This document shows, in pieces, positions 8,874 to 17,605 of a DNA stretch of 60,872 nt. Numbering within the stretch: the first letter of the stretch is position 1; every line of letters starts with the position of its first letter. Location: positions 1 through 60,872 of the forward strand of contig JAJEIE010000036.1 of the NCBI GenBank assembly GCA_022827625.1, written 5' to 3'. The stretch comes from Candidatus Poribacteria bacterium (GTDB lineage Bacteria > Poribacteria > WGA-4E > WGA-3G). The notes under the pieces were generated by a model that saw only the letters and a program-made list of their open reading frames with translations, made no database searches and was not told the origin of the DNA. A program made the position numbers and the translations under genes.

Positions 8874-11027
8874 CTATAGACTGAAGAGATAGGTAAATTT
8901 GCTTAACACTGTCCAGTCGCGCGCATGCAAACCTTCAGACGCATCCCATGCCTGATCATACACAAGGTAAAAATCGCTACCTGGGCGATAGATGTAATTA
9001 ATCAAAAAATTGGCACTTGCGCGTTTGGCATCGTCGTTCCACTGTGCGTACAGTTTGGTAAAGAAACGGGTGTTCAACGCATAACTGACACGCGTCCCGA
9101 CAACGTTTGTCGTGAACAGATCAGTTTCAGGTAAGTTAATCCAGTTCCGCTGATAGCGCACTTCGATCGCGAGTTGGTAGGTCATCCGCCACTGGCTATC
9201 GAGGCTCAGACTCACGCGATCGCCGTGAAAGTAGTCTCCGTAATCCACTTGGCAAAATGAGGAAAACGGACGACTGGTTTGGGTGAAAGTGGTGAGCGAG
9301 ATTTGGTTCATCTCATAATCACCGGCGGGAATCTCAACATCACCGACGCTGAAGGCTTCATCAACGCGATCAAAAAACCGTCGGAAATCGAGGTTAAACC
9401 CATCGTCAGAGTCCCAAAGCATACTTCCACCAAGTCCCATGTCCCAACCGATGAGCATATTATCGTGATCCAACAAGTAACCGCCGGTGAACATCGCTCC
9501 GACCTCTCGGACACGATAACGGTTAATTTGAACTTCATAATCAGCGTTCAACATCAACGATCGGATATCTCTGCGCTGCATGAACCCCATTTGACTCGTA
9601 AATTGCGGACCGATGTCGAGATAAGAAGCGTTGATACGAAAGTAGTCGTTGCGCCAGTCGTTCGAGAGATACCACGCGAAATCGCGTTCATCTGGATCCG
9701 GGGACCAGCTGCCAACGGTCATAGCGCGCATCCGCCACTGATCGTGCGGTCGAAAAAACAGATCGACTCCACCGTTACGATGGTAGTTTCCACCCGAATC
9801 ACTTTGCCGATTGGTGAGAATAAAGCCCATGGTTGAATCACTCAGTATATCTCGCTGCATTCTGAGTACAGAGAAGTTCGTCATCGGTGATTCCGTCGAA
9901 GCGGCAGTTGTCATATTGAGCGCGCCGACACTATAGGGTCCAACCTTCCCTGTGAGTTTACCGCCACCAAGCAGCCGGACCTGTTGTTCGTCTTCGATAC
10001 CGATCCGGCGACTGTAAAAAACAGACAACGGCGGCGGACCGAAATCTCCGATGCCCGCGCCGAAGGCGAACAGTCCACTGCCTTCAAGAAAGAATTCACG
10101 ACGTTCTGGGAAAAAGAGATCGAACCGTGTGAGGTTGACTTCTTCCTGGTCCGCCTCTACCTGTGCGAAATCGGTGTTTACAGTCAAGTCCAATGTCAGG
10201 TTTGACGTTATCCCGTATTTCATATCAAGTCCGAGGTCGCCTTCGGTCGTCCGCTGCCAAATTGTGTCGTCGAGATTCCTTGCCAACCCACCGAGGAGAT
10301 ACGGTTTGACATCAAAATAAGATGGTGATGCAATGCTTTGGAGTCCAATCACTTTGCCTTGATACGTGGGGTGATAGGTGCCGGGCCAACTCTCACTTCG
10401 GGGTACTTGTATCCATTGCGATGTTTCATTCTTCCGTGCGATGTTGCGTCCGAAATTCACGCCCCATACCATCGCATCGCTCTTTTTGAACCGTAGCTGA
10501 TTGAAAGGAATCGCGATTTCAACCGTCCACCCTTTATCGTGTCGCCGGCCGCCAGCCTCCCAGATACAGTCCCAACTCCCGTTAAGATTTTCGCCACCGT
10601 CTGTGACAGCCGTGTCTGACAGCGCACCGAGCGCATTCGTCCGAAAGAAAAAGCATTGTCGTTTATCGCCGTAGGTATCGAGCATCACGTAAACGTTATC
10701 ATTTTGCCAAAGCTGCCCGTCGCGCCGCATTTCGTTCGCAACAACCTTTTCGGGTTCGGAATCATAGCATTCAAATCCGATATACAGTTTCTCTGTGTCA
10801 TACAACATCCGCACCTCAGTGCGTTCGCTAATCGGTTGTCCTTCAGCGGGTGATTGTTGGATAAAGTCGTCAATGATCTGTGCCTCTGTCCAAGCCGCTT
10901 CATTGAGATGTCCATCAAGTTCGATTGTTTCTTGCGTTAGCAACGGTCTAATTTCTTTGCTGGCTCTGGCGTTTAAATTTATTGCTGCAATCACTACGAA
11001 TACCAATAAAGTTATTCTGTAACGCAT
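8874..11027 (-). CDS. DUF5916 outer-membrane beta-barrel protein with CBM9-like N-terminal domain
   Basis: A 717-residue exported protein. The start at 11027 is preferred over an in-frame ATG 57 bases upstream because GAGGAGAAAAG sits directly before it and a signal peptide follows at once (RYRITLLVFVVIAAINLNA). After the signal comes a carbohydrate-binding family-9-like domain (about 25-220; IELDGHLNEAAWTEA). A long DUF5916 region of alternating strands then ends in a Leu-terminated strand, consistent with a beta-barrel. Motif FFPERREFFLEGSGLF is characteristic of the family. The role is unknown, possibly ligand binding or uptake at the outer membrane. Transcription probably begins near 11322, leaving an unusually long leader. 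Confidence 0.9.
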   Translation of the reverse strand: MRYRITLLVFVVIAAINLNARASKEIRPLLTQETIELDGHLNEAAWTEAQIIDDFIQQSPAEGQPISERTEVRMLYDTEKLYIGFECYDSEPEKVVANEMRRDGQLWQNDNVYVMLDTYGDKRQCFFFRTNALGALSDTAVTDGGENLNGSWDCIWEAGGRRHDKGWTVEIAIPFNQLRFKKSDAMVWGVNFGRNIARKNETSQWIQVPRSESWPGTYHPTYQGKVIGLQSIASPSYFDVKPYLLGGLARNLDDTIWQRTTEGDLGLDMKYGITSNLTLDLTVNTDFAQVEADQEEVNLTRFDLFFPERREFFLEGSGLFAFGAGIGDFGPPPLSVFYSRRIGIEDEQQVRLLGGGKLTGKVGPYSVGALNMTTAASTESPMTNFSVLRMQRDILSDSTMGFILTNRQSDSGGNYHRNGGVDLFFRPHDQWRMRAMTVGSWSPDPDERDFAWYLSNDWRNDYFRINASYLDIGPQFTSQMGFMQRRDIRSLMLNADYEVQINRYRVREVGAMFTGGYLLDHDNMLIGWDMGLGGSMLWDSDDGFNLDFRRFFDRVDEAFSVGDVEIPAGDYEMNQISLTTFTQTSRPFSSFCQVDYGDYFHGDRVSLSLDSQWRMTYQLAIEVRYQRNWINLPETDLFTTNVVGTRVSYALNTRFFTKLYAQWNDDAKRASANFLINYIYRPGSDFYLVYDQAWDASEGLHARDWTVLSKFTYLFSL

Positions 11028-11103
11028 CTTTTCTCCTCTTTTAAGGTTTTTCTTGCCTGCAAACATGGTGCCTTTTGTTGTCATGTTAAAAAAGAAACAC
11101 CCT

Positions 11104-11135
11104 CACTGAAATCTTGTTTTTATGCCATTCAGTGA
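11104..11135. repeat. Inverted repeat in the leader of the DUF5916 gene
   Basis: CACTGAA (11104-11110) and TTCAGTG (11129-11135) form a 7-bp stem with an 18-base loop within the predicted roughly 295-base leader of the DUF5916 transcript. Confidence 0.4.
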
Positions 11136-11178
11136 TGGGCGTTATATTGTGTAACTCAGAAAGTCTCTTATTTGCTAC

Positions 11179-11292
11179 TTATAAGCCCACCCCTGCTTGG
11201 GACACGGAAATGGTGATCGGCATAGCACCGATACCAACCGATGTGCAAAGGTGGTTTTTATGTATCAACATGGTGAGCGGGAGATAAAACAT
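11179..11292 (-). CDS. Possible 37-codon leader ORF upstream of the DUF5916 gene
   Basis: A small minus-strand ORF (starts MFYLPLTMLIHKN, ends QAGVGL) lies entirely inside the predicted leader between the promoter at 11329-11358 and the DUF5916 start. No strong Shine-Dalgarno is evident, and no family is recognised. It may be a leader peptide or chance. The surrounding gap 11028-11490 otherwise holds only the promoter and the inverted repeat. Confidence 0.25.
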   Translation of the reverse strand: MFYLPLTMLIHKNHLCTSVGIGAMPITISVSQAGVGL

Positions 11293-11328
11293 TTGATAAT
11301 CCTGTTTTGAAATTTATGTACGTTAAGT

Positions 11329-11358
11329 ATTATAGCACATTTTGCCCTTGAATGTCAA
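11329..11358 (-). promoter_or_regulatory. Consensus sigma-70 promoter driving the DUF5916 gene
   Basis: On the minus strand a perfect TTGACA (11353-11358), an 18-bp spacer and a perfect TATAAT (11329-11334) with extended -10 TGC. It is among the strongest promoters in the window and lies about 300 bases from the start codon. Confidence 0.75.
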
Positions 11359-11490
11359 ATTTTTTAGGAATTCCTGATAGAATTCTATAACAGTATTTAA
11401 CCTTCGATTTTTTGAAAAATTCACATTTTTTCAAGGAAAACGAAATAACTTGCAACAAAAAATGAAACGGAATGGGAGGGCACCTGCACA

Positions 11491-11547
11491 TTGAAAGTCA
11501 GAACCTGTTGTTTCATCTTATGCGCAATCATGCTCACGATCGGATGA
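11491..11547 (+). pseudogene. Signal-peptide-coding segment ending at an in-frame TGA
   Basis: TTG at 11491, with GGGAGGG 10 bases upstream, opens a typical hydrophobic signal sequence (KVRTCCFILCAIMLTIG) that stops at TGA (11545-11547). The frame then continues without interruption (ADTENPNSIKASDEAE...) into the 11632-12012 ORF. TGA occupies the position where a lipobox Cys (TGC or TGT) would be expected after TIG. The simplest reading is a lipoprotein gene with a nonsense mutation. Sequencing error or readthrough are alternatives. Confidence 0.55.
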
Positions 11548-11631
11548 GCTGATACTGAAAACCCTAATTCAATTAAGGCTTCGGATGAAGCAGAGACTGA
11601 GGTTATCATCACTGAGCAGCCAAACCGAGAC

Positions 11632-12012
11632 TTGACTGAAGAAGCGAGCGGAAAAAAAGTGATTGCGCATCTGGAAAAGTATCTTCAACTCAAGGCAGAA
11701 GATTCAGATGCCGCATACGCTGAACTCCGAAAATCTGCCGATTTCACATGGTGGGAGCATCCGCTCTCTGAGCAGTGGACACAACTTACGTTTCGTATGG
11801 ATACAGCGGGGAAAGCTTTTATAATGGATATGATTCAGCGCGTTGAATTAGAACTTCAGATGGCTAAGGATCGCGGCCCCTACAAAGAACAGGTGACCTA
11901 TTTGGAAGGTCGCTTGCAATTCTGGAAAGACAGGAAAGAACATGCCGAAGCGGAGGGACGCAACCCTCGCGAGGCTGACATTAAGTTCAGCATAAGGATT
12001 GAGGAGGATTAA
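11632..12012 (+). CDS. Charged helical hypothetical protein, probable mature part of an interrupted lipoprotein
   Basis: 126 residues from a TTG codon that lacks a good ribosome binding site. The true gene probably began at 11491 with a signal peptide cut off by TGA (see 11491-11547). The body is rich in Glu, Lys and Arg and predicted helical (AHLEKYLQLKAEDSD..., ELEL.MAKDRG), with no recognisable domain. The 3' end GAGGAGGATTAA contains the Shine-Dalgarno of the next gene, whose ATG follows the stop directly. The two are therefore translationally linked and probably functionally related. Function unknown. Confidence 0.5.
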   Translation: MTEEASGKKVIAHLEKYLQLKAEDSDAAYAELRKSADFTWWEHPLSEQWTQLTFRMDTAGKAFIMDMIQRVELELQMAKDRGPYKEQVTYLEGRLQFWKDRKEHAEAEGRNPREADIKFSIRIEED

Positions 12013-14658
12013 ATGGCTTTAGAGAAACTTGATGGGGCAAATAGAAAGAGGCTATTCGGACTATTGACTTTGATAGTCTTCTGCTCCTGCGCGCCGATAG
12101 CGTATCAACTGGTTTCTGAGAAACCTGTCGCGCCGATAGAAAACTTAATATCCGAAGAAATAAGAGATTCTATAGTATTAATTGAGAGTGAAAATGGATA
12201 TGGTACAGGTTTCTTCGTTACACCAGACAAGATTGCAACGAGCATTCATGTCGTTGCGCACGCGGGTCCGGTTTTTGTAAAGTCTCCTGACAAGGCGAAA
12301 AATTGGGCAATAGAGGGTGTTACTGGATTTGATATAGCAAATGGTATCGCCATCTTAAAGGTTGCCGGTGAAGGCGTACCGCTGTCTATAATGAGCAGTG
12401 GGACAGCGCAAATTGGTGAGGCCATATCTATTCCGAGTTACGCCGATGAAGAATACAAAGTCACAGGAGGCAGTCTACAAAGCATCCGAAATAGTGATAA
12501 ACGGCTTAGAATACGAACGACGACTTCTAAAGAGCCTGATGGTAGTCCAGTGTTTAACAATAACAGACAGGTCATTGCGATTATCGTGTTGTATGGTAAT
12601 GACCCTTACAGTTATGCGATGCCTTCCAGTGTCCTTGAGGCATTGCTTGACCCGTCTCTGCCAATAGAATCTTTGGCGGAATGGCAGAAACGGGAACATG
12701 TTCGCGCTGCAGCTTACTACGGTTTAGCAAAAGAAAAATTAGATGCCAAAGATTATGCTGGAGCCATAGTTAACCTTGATAAAGCGATTGAACTGAACTC
12801 TGAGTATCTCTGGGCACACTACGAGCGCGGCAGAGCTCAGGTTTACCTTAATGACTATGACAGCGCGATTGCCTCCTGTACCCGAGTTATTAAAATGGAT
12901 CCTGATGCAGCTGATGCTTACAATGCCCGAGGGATTGTAAAGGTTGACCTTGGTGACTATACTGATGCGATTGTTGACTTTGATAAAGCCATTGAACTTG
13001 ACGCTCAGTATGCGAGTGCTTATGTTAATCGAGGAGTTGTGAAGCTCATACTTGGTGAATCTGAGACCTTCCAAGGAAATGCTAAGGCAGCACAGCCTTT
13101 ATATGAAGCGGCGATAGCCGATTGTGATAAAGCCATTGAACTTGACGTTAAGCATAGTAAGGCTTATCGGAATCGAGGGACACTGAAGTTTAGACTTGGT
13201 GAGTTTGAAACCATCCGCGGGAATGCTAAAGCAGCGCGGCGTTTATATGAAGCGGCGATAACTGATTGTGATAAAGCCATTGAGATTGACCCAGAATATG
13301 CAGATGCCTATAGTTTTCGCGGGGCTGCAAAGTCGGCTCTTGGCGACCCTGAGGAGGCAATACTTGATGTCAATAGAGCTATCCAGATTGACCCGGAGTA
13401 TGCGAATGCTTATAGAAATCGTGCAAAAGTGAAATGTGAACTTGGTGATGTTGAATCCAAGCATGGTAATGCGGAGAAGGCACAGAAGTTGTATCACGAA
13501 GGCATTACTGAATATGAAAAATTCATCCAGATGAACAAATCACAGGATACAGATGTGAAGGCAGTGGACTTGGGGTTTACAAATGGTGGGACTTCTACGG
13601 TGCACATAATGGGTTGGAGCGCAACCATAGGCAACTTCTTCACCGGTAGCGGTTTCTTTGCAGACAAAGACAAGATTGTAACAAACATCCATGTCGTTGC
13701 CTTGCCTGGTGTTGTTTTTGCCAAACTCACAGACAGAGAGGTGATCTACCCAATTGAAGGTGTCACGGCGTTTGATGCAGGAGACGATCTCGTCATCTTA
13801 AAAATAACGGGTGAAGGCACACCACTATTCTTGGGTGATAGTGATATGGTTCAAAGCGGTGAACGTGTTATTGCTGTGGGATATCCGAGCAGGAGATACA
13901 AAGTCATAGAGGGAACTATAGACGGCATCCGGAATACCGATAAGTGGCTACGAATGAAAATTGATATTACTGGTGGAAGTAGTGGCAGTCCTACGCTAAA
14001 TAGTAAGGGGCAAGTCATAGGAATTAATGCCGCTAAGTATAAGGACTACGCTTACGCCATTCCCTCAAATGCGCTTAAGACGCTACTCGCTCGGTCGAAA
14101 CCAACGGAGCCTTTGATAGAGTGGCAAAAACGTGATCCTATCCGTGCGTATGCTTACCATGCTCAGGGACATCTTAAAGGTGTGATCGGTCACTACCGTG
14201 GAGCGATAGCTGATTATGATAAAGCTATTAAGTTAAACCCTAAGACTCGCCATACCTACTACCTGCGTGGAAATCTAAAAGCTGCTTTGGGTAAACATAA
14301 GAAAGCAATAGCCGATTATGATAAAGCTATCCAACTAAATCCTGAAGATTTTGAGGCCTACAAGACTCGCGGTGCCGTGAAATTCAGTCTTGGCAAACCA
14401 GAACAGGCAATACTTGATTATAACAAGGTTATTCAACTCGACCCAGATAATGCTGATGCCTATAACAATCGCGGGATGATGCGGTTTCGTTTTGGCGCAT
14501 CTGAATTCTCACGCGGGAATGTAGACCAAGCAAGAGAATTATATGAAAAAGCGATTGAAGACTATACCCAAGCTATCAAATTAAATCCGGAGGACACCGA
14601 GGCTTATAGTAATCTGGGTGCCGTAAAGTCTGCCCTTGCGGCTATGCTCAAACAGTAG
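12013..14658 (+). CDS. Tandem trypsin-like (Deg-type) domain / TPR protein, first protease domain inactive
   Basis: An 881-residue envelope protein. N-terminal hydrophobic segment (residues 14-28) ends in FCSCAP, either a lipoprotein signal or an anchor. Order: trypsin-like domain 1 (50-210), TPR block (about 228-510), trypsin-like domain 2 (520-695), TPR block (700-875). Domain 2 has a full triad: H560 (TNIHVVA), D592 (DDLVILK) and S657 (GGSSGSP). At the aligned positions domain 1 keeps H79 but has G111 and D176 (KEPDGSP), so it should be catalytically dead. The TPRs (GDYTDAIVDFDKAIELD-type units) suggest protein-protein interaction. ATG directly follows the upstream stop, with GAGGAGG as its SD. 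The substrate is unknown. Confidence 0.88.
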   Translation: MALEKLDGANRKRLFGLLTLIVFCSCAPIAYQLVSEKPVAPIENLISEEIRDSIVLIESENGYGTGFFVTPDKIATSIHVVAHAGPVFVKSPDKAKNWAIEGVTGFDIANGIAILKVAGEGVPLSIMSSGTAQIGEAISIPSYADEEYKVTGGSLQSIRNSDKRLRIRTTTSKEPDGSPVFNNNRQVIAIIVLYGNDPYSYAMPSSVLEALLDPSLPIESLAEWQKREHVRAAAYYGLAKEKLDAKDYAGAIVNLDKAIELNSEYLWAHYERGRAQVYLNDYDSAIASCTRVIKMDPDAADAYNARGIVKVDLGDYTDAIVDFDKAIELDAQYASAYVNRGVVKLILGESETFQGNAKAAQPLYEAAIADCDKAIELDVKHSKAYRNRGTLKFRLGEFETIRGNAKAARRLYEAAITDCDKAIEIDPEYADAYSFRGAAKSALGDPEEAILDVNRAIQIDPEYANAYRNRAKVKCELGDVESKHGNAEKAQKLYHEGITEYEKFIQMNKSQDTDVKAVDLGFTNGGTSTVHIMGWSATIGNFFTGSGFFADKDKIVTNIHVVALPGVVFAKLTDREVIYPIEGVTAFDAGDDLVILKITGEGTPLFLGDSDMVQSGERVIAVGYPSRRYKVIEGTIDGIRNTDKWLRMKIDITGGSSGSPTLNSKGQVIGINAAKYKDYAYAIPSNALKTLLARSKPTEPLIEWQKRDPIRAYAYHAQGHLKGVIGHYRGAIADYDKAIKLNPKTRHTYYLRGNLKAALGKHKKAIADYDKAIQLNPEDFEAYKTRGAVKFSLGKPEQAILDYNKVIQLDPDNADAYNNRGMMRFRFGASEFSRGNVDQARELYEKAIEDYTQAIKLNPEDTEAYSNLGAVKSALAAMLKQ

Positions 14659-14696
14659 TCACTTTGATATAGTCATACAATATGTGAACATCGCCA

Positions 14697-16238
14697 TCAG
14701 GCGTTCATACCTACTCGAAAAGCATAAAGCCTTGCACGGTTCAGCACCAATCGAAGCCGCAAGGGTTGTTCCGCATCCGCTAACGTCGCCGACTTCCATT
14801 GCACCGAATGTCGTATACTATCCGTTGTGAGCGGAACACAGCCATCAATCGAAAATCCGGGTTGAACCCGTCCATCAGCCGTTAGCACTTCAACGCCGAC
14901 CTGACCGCCACTCGCATCTGCGTTAATCTCAAGTCCACCGTCTGGAATCTGCAACGGCACAGTTTCAACGATCCCACCCTCCGCATCAGCATCGAGAGAG
15001 ACGAAGCCGTCTAACCGCCACTTCGCAAGTCCAATCTCCTTATGCCTGTCCTTCATTTGTGCACCGTGCGTGTGAACTGTTCCCGTGTAGTACCAGTGAA
15101 TTTCGTCATCGGTGATGATGGGTTCTATGGCGGTTCCCATAATCATACCGCAGTCGAACGTGCCGCTCTCACCGCGTGGAATAAGCGGCGTGCGATCGGA
15201 ATCAGGATAGTCCCAATTAAATCCGTCTCGGCTACAAACCAACTGCGCGTCAATCGGTCCATCAACGGGAATCTCATGCTCCGCTGCTCCGGGTCCCGTC
15301 ACATACAACACCCCAGCGAGACCGATGTAAATGTTATGATAAAGGAAGCCTGACATGTTGTGGATTTCAGCACGATCCGCACCGTATCTCTGGACACCAA
15401 CCTCGTCATCCACATCAGTAGCACCGAACATCGGCACAAGCGGTTTCCACGGTCCCTCCAGACATGGGCTTTCGGTATATGCGATCATACGTCTGGCATC
15501 CTTATCATCCCCACGGATGAGTCCGTAAGCTCGGAACATCTCTGTTTTTTTATCCCAGATAACGTTGAACGCACCTTCGTTATCCCGATCTGCAACGGGT
15601 TCCAAATAATCTGAATCGTCCCACCGAATGCCATCTGGCGATGTGAGCAAGAAGACGTTGCGATACCGTCTGCAAAAACCGATCATCTTATACCGTCTCT
15701 GCGGATCCGATTCAGCGTCATCTCGGAAAACACACGCACCGTGAAGGTCCCACACGATGTTGTTGTTTGGGTTTCCGTTGAATTCAAAGAGTCCGAGGTT
15801 GGGTTTTGTCCACGTCAATCCGTCGTCACTCTCGGCGTAGCAGGTGAGATCGCCGCGGTCGTTCTCAACGAATTTCCTGCCATACGCGTCGTGTGTCTGC
15901 CCTCTATATGTTGACGGATTACGGTCGGGACGTGGGACGTAAAGCCTGGGAATTTCGTTCGCTTTGAACCGCCAATGCGGTCCCATACGACACATGTACC
16001 ACATGCGATATTTTCCATAAGCTTCATCGTACATCGTGGTCCCGTAAAGGTGAACACGTCTCGATTGATCGGGTCCACCGTGTTCCCACGGGTTTTCAGG
16101 ATCGGGTTTAAGGACAGAGACATCGTGCTTTACGCATGGATGCAGCGTGCGTTTCACGCCGTGTTTGGAAGCAATCAGTGTGTCGTCGATAAACAGTTCT
16201 GTGCCAGAGTTGAGTGTATGAAGGGTATTTGAATTCAC
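14697..16238 (-). CDS. Glycoside-hydrolase-like five-bladed propeller protein (GH32/GH43-like)
   Basis: 513 residues without a signal peptide, resembling the GH32/GH43-type beta-propeller hydrolases. It opens with a short strand (GTELFIDDTLIASK) and repeats blade-like motifs (YRMWYMCR, GLTWTKPNLGLFEF, YKMIGFCRRY, GIRWDDSDY, EIHWYYTGTVHTHG, EIGLAKWRLDGFVSLDA). The C-terminal part (about 420-510) resembles a small beta-sandwich. Start is GTG with AAGGAAAATAAC upstream. Catalytic residues cannot be assigned with confidence, so substrate and activity are open. It is convergent with the TPR-protease gene (38-base gap, no clear hairpin). Confidence 0.75.
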   Translation of the reverse strand: MNSNTLHTLNSGTELFIDDTLIASKHGVKRTLHPCVKHDVSVLKPDPENPWEHGGPDQSRRVHLYGTTMYDEAYGKYRMWYMCRMGPHWRFKANEIPRLYVPRPDRNPSTYRGQTHDAYGRKFVENDRGDLTCYAESDDGLTWTKPNLGLFEFNGNPNNNIVWDLHGACVFRDDAESDPQRRYKMIGFCRRYRNVFLLTSPDGIRWDDSDYLEPVADRDNEGAFNVIWDKKTEMFRAYGLIRGDDKDARRMIAYTESPCLEGPWKPLVPMFGATDVDDEVGVQRYGADRAEIHNMSGFLYHNIYIGLAGVLYVTGPGAAEHEIPVDGPIDAQLVCSRDGFNWDYPDSDRTPLIPRGESGTFDCGMIMGTAIEPIITDDEIHWYYTGTVHTHGAQMKDRHKEIGLAKWRLDGFVSLDADAEGGIVETVPLQIPDGGLEINADASGGQVGVEVLTADGRVQPGFSIDGCVPLTTDSIRHSVQWKSATLADAEQPLRLRLVLNRARLYAFRVGMNA

Positions 16239-16306
16239 GTTATTTTCCTTAATCAGGGATGGTTTGCAAGCCCAATAGGAGCGATTTTTACGGGCATTTG
16301 GGCGTA

Positions 16307-16329
16307 AAGCCCATTCCTTTAGGTATGGG
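16307..16329 (+). mobile_element. Isolated IS200/IS605-like right-end hairpin (remnant)
   Basis: AAG followed by CCCATTCC-TTTA-GGTATGGG (arms 16310-16317 and 16322-16329, one mismatch) matches the right-end hairpins of the other elements in the window. No tnpB lies upstream of it; the flank is the minus-strand hydrolase gene. It looks like a leftover end or a small non-autonomous derivative just outside the intact element. Confidence 0.45.
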
Positions 16330-16369
16330 ATATAGGTTTCCCGCTAAGGACTTTATATCCAAAATTAGC

Positions 16370-16398
16370 TTGACTTCATAAGTAAAATGTGGTATAAT
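16370..16398 (+). promoter_or_regulatory. Sigma-70-type promoter of the tnpB element
   Basis: TTGACT (16370-16375), 17-bp spacer, perfect TATAAT (16393-16398) with extended -10 TGG. Transcription would start just before the hairpin at 16412-16452 and run into tnpB. Confidence 0.7.
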
Positions 16399-16411
16399 TC
16401 TTATATCCGTT

Positions 16412-16452
16412 GGCAAGCATAAGCAGCGTTACCGCTTGGTAACGTGCTTGCC
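16412..16452 (+). repeat. Large hairpin in the left region of the tnpB element
   Basis: GGCAAGCA (16412-16419) pairs with TGCTTGCC (16445-16452), and inside it CGTTACC (16427-16433) pairs with GGTAACG (16438-16444) around GCTT. The result is a two-part stem with a one-sided 7-base bulge. It lies between the promoter and the tnpB start. It may be the subterminal left-end hairpin of the IS200/IS605-like element or a 5'-UTR structure controlling tnpB. Confidence 0.6.
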
Positions 16453-16492
16453 ATCTCACTGCTTGAGATAAAGACGGATAACGGATAATACC

Positions 16493-17605
16493 ATGAAAAC
16501 CGAAAAATATGAGTTATACCCTCAATCTAATATTGTGCAGATAGGCAATCTACTTGACGACTTGCATAGCGTGCATGTGCATATCTTGCGTCTACAACGC
16601 CGTTACTATCGTATGTATCACAAATATGCTGGCTTTGGTCGTATCTGTGCACATATAACGAAGTTGAAACAACGGACAAAACCGCACTGGAATCAACTGC
16701 CGAGCCAAGTTATCCAACAAGTCGCGAAACGTATTCACCTTGCTTATGAAAAGTTTTTTGACTATCTCAAAGCGAAAGCGAAAGGTGTATCACCACGTAA
16801 AGTTGGTAAACCGAAGATAAAACCTAATCACAAATATAACTCGCTCACTTTCACGCAAGCGGGGTATGAGATAAAAGACAATCGTATCACAATTAACTGC
16901 CTTAAAAAGTCCTTCACCTTTTGGAAACACAGAGATTGGACTGGCAGAATAAAAACGGTGTCAATCAAACGTGATAATGTCGGTGACTACTATTTATACC
17001 TAACGTGTGAAGATTGTGAACCTTCCGAAAAACTCCGACTGACCGGTAATGAGGCAGGGGCAGATTTTGGAAGTAAGACATTCCTCACATTATCAGACGG
17101 TACAAAGATAGCGTCGCCAGAGTTCTATAAACAAAGTCTCAACGCAGTGCGTTCAGCAAACAAGGCACTTTCTCGCAAGCAGTATCTATCGAATGGATGG
17201 TTTCGTGCCAAACGCCACCTTGCCCGTGTGCATAAAGCTATAGCCAATCGTAGACGCGACTGGTTTTTCAAGTTGGCACTCCGTCTTGTGCGTAAATACG
17301 ATAGGATTGCGATTGAGACCTTGAACCTTGAAGGTATGAAGCAACTTTGGGGACGTAAAATCTCTGATATTGCCTTTGGTGAATTTGCTTTGATCCTCCA
17401 ATGGACGTGTGCCAAATACGGAAAAACCTTATTGAAAGCGGGGCGTTGGACTGCCACAACAAAACCTTGTTCGGATTGTGGTTATCACAACAAAACGCTA
17501 ACACTTTCAGATAGACGGTGGACGTGTCCTGAATGTGGTTCTCACCACGACCGAGACGTAAACGCTGCTATCAATATATTGCGGGTTGGGGTACCCTGGA
17601 CCTAA
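16493..17605 (+). CDS. tnpB: TnpB-type RNA-guided nuclease of an IS200/IS605-family element
   Basis: A 370-residue OrfB/TnpB protein. Helical N-terminal part (1-90), OB/REC-like middle (100-180) and split RuvC nuclease. All three catalytic acids are present: D191 (GADFGSK), E275 (IAIETLNLEG) and D355 (HDRDVNAAINIL). The zinc ribbon is complete (C326-x2-C329 and C345-x2-C348). Positions correspond closely to D191/E278/D361 of ISDra2 TnpB, so the protein looks catalytically competent. No tnpA (Y1 transposase) is present nearby, so it is a tnpB-only element. A structured right end follows the stop codon. By family knowledge TnpB is guided by an omega RNA from the element's 3' end. Confidence 0.95.
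   Translation: MKTEKYELYPQSNIVQIGNLLDDLHSVHVHILRLQRRYYRMYHKYAGFGRICAHITKLKQRTKPHWNQLPSQVIQQVAKRIHLAYEKFFDYLKAKAKGVSPRKVGKPKIKPNHKYNSLTFTQAGYEIKDNRITINCLKKSFTFWKHRDWTGRIKTVSIKRDNVGDYYLYLTCEDCEPSEKLRLTGNEAGADFGSKTFLTLSDGTKIASPEFYKQSLNAVRSANKALSRKQYLSNGWFRAKRHLARVHKAIANRRRDWFFKLALRLVRKYDRIAIETLNLEGMKQLWGRKISDIAFGEFALILQWTCAKYGKTLLKAGRWTATTKPCSDCGYHNKTLTLSDRRWTCPECGSHHDRDVNAAINILRVGVPWT

Noticed and set aside
9279-9836. 185-codon plus-strand ORF opposite the DUF5916 gene
   Set aside because: It is an antisense shadow of a well-supported coding frame and has no recognisable domain.
11181-11205. Further right-end hairpin of the IS200/IS605-like type in the DUF5916 leader
   Set aside because: AAGCCCACCCCTGCTTGGG resembles the right ends superficially, but the stem is short and the TTTA loop is missing.
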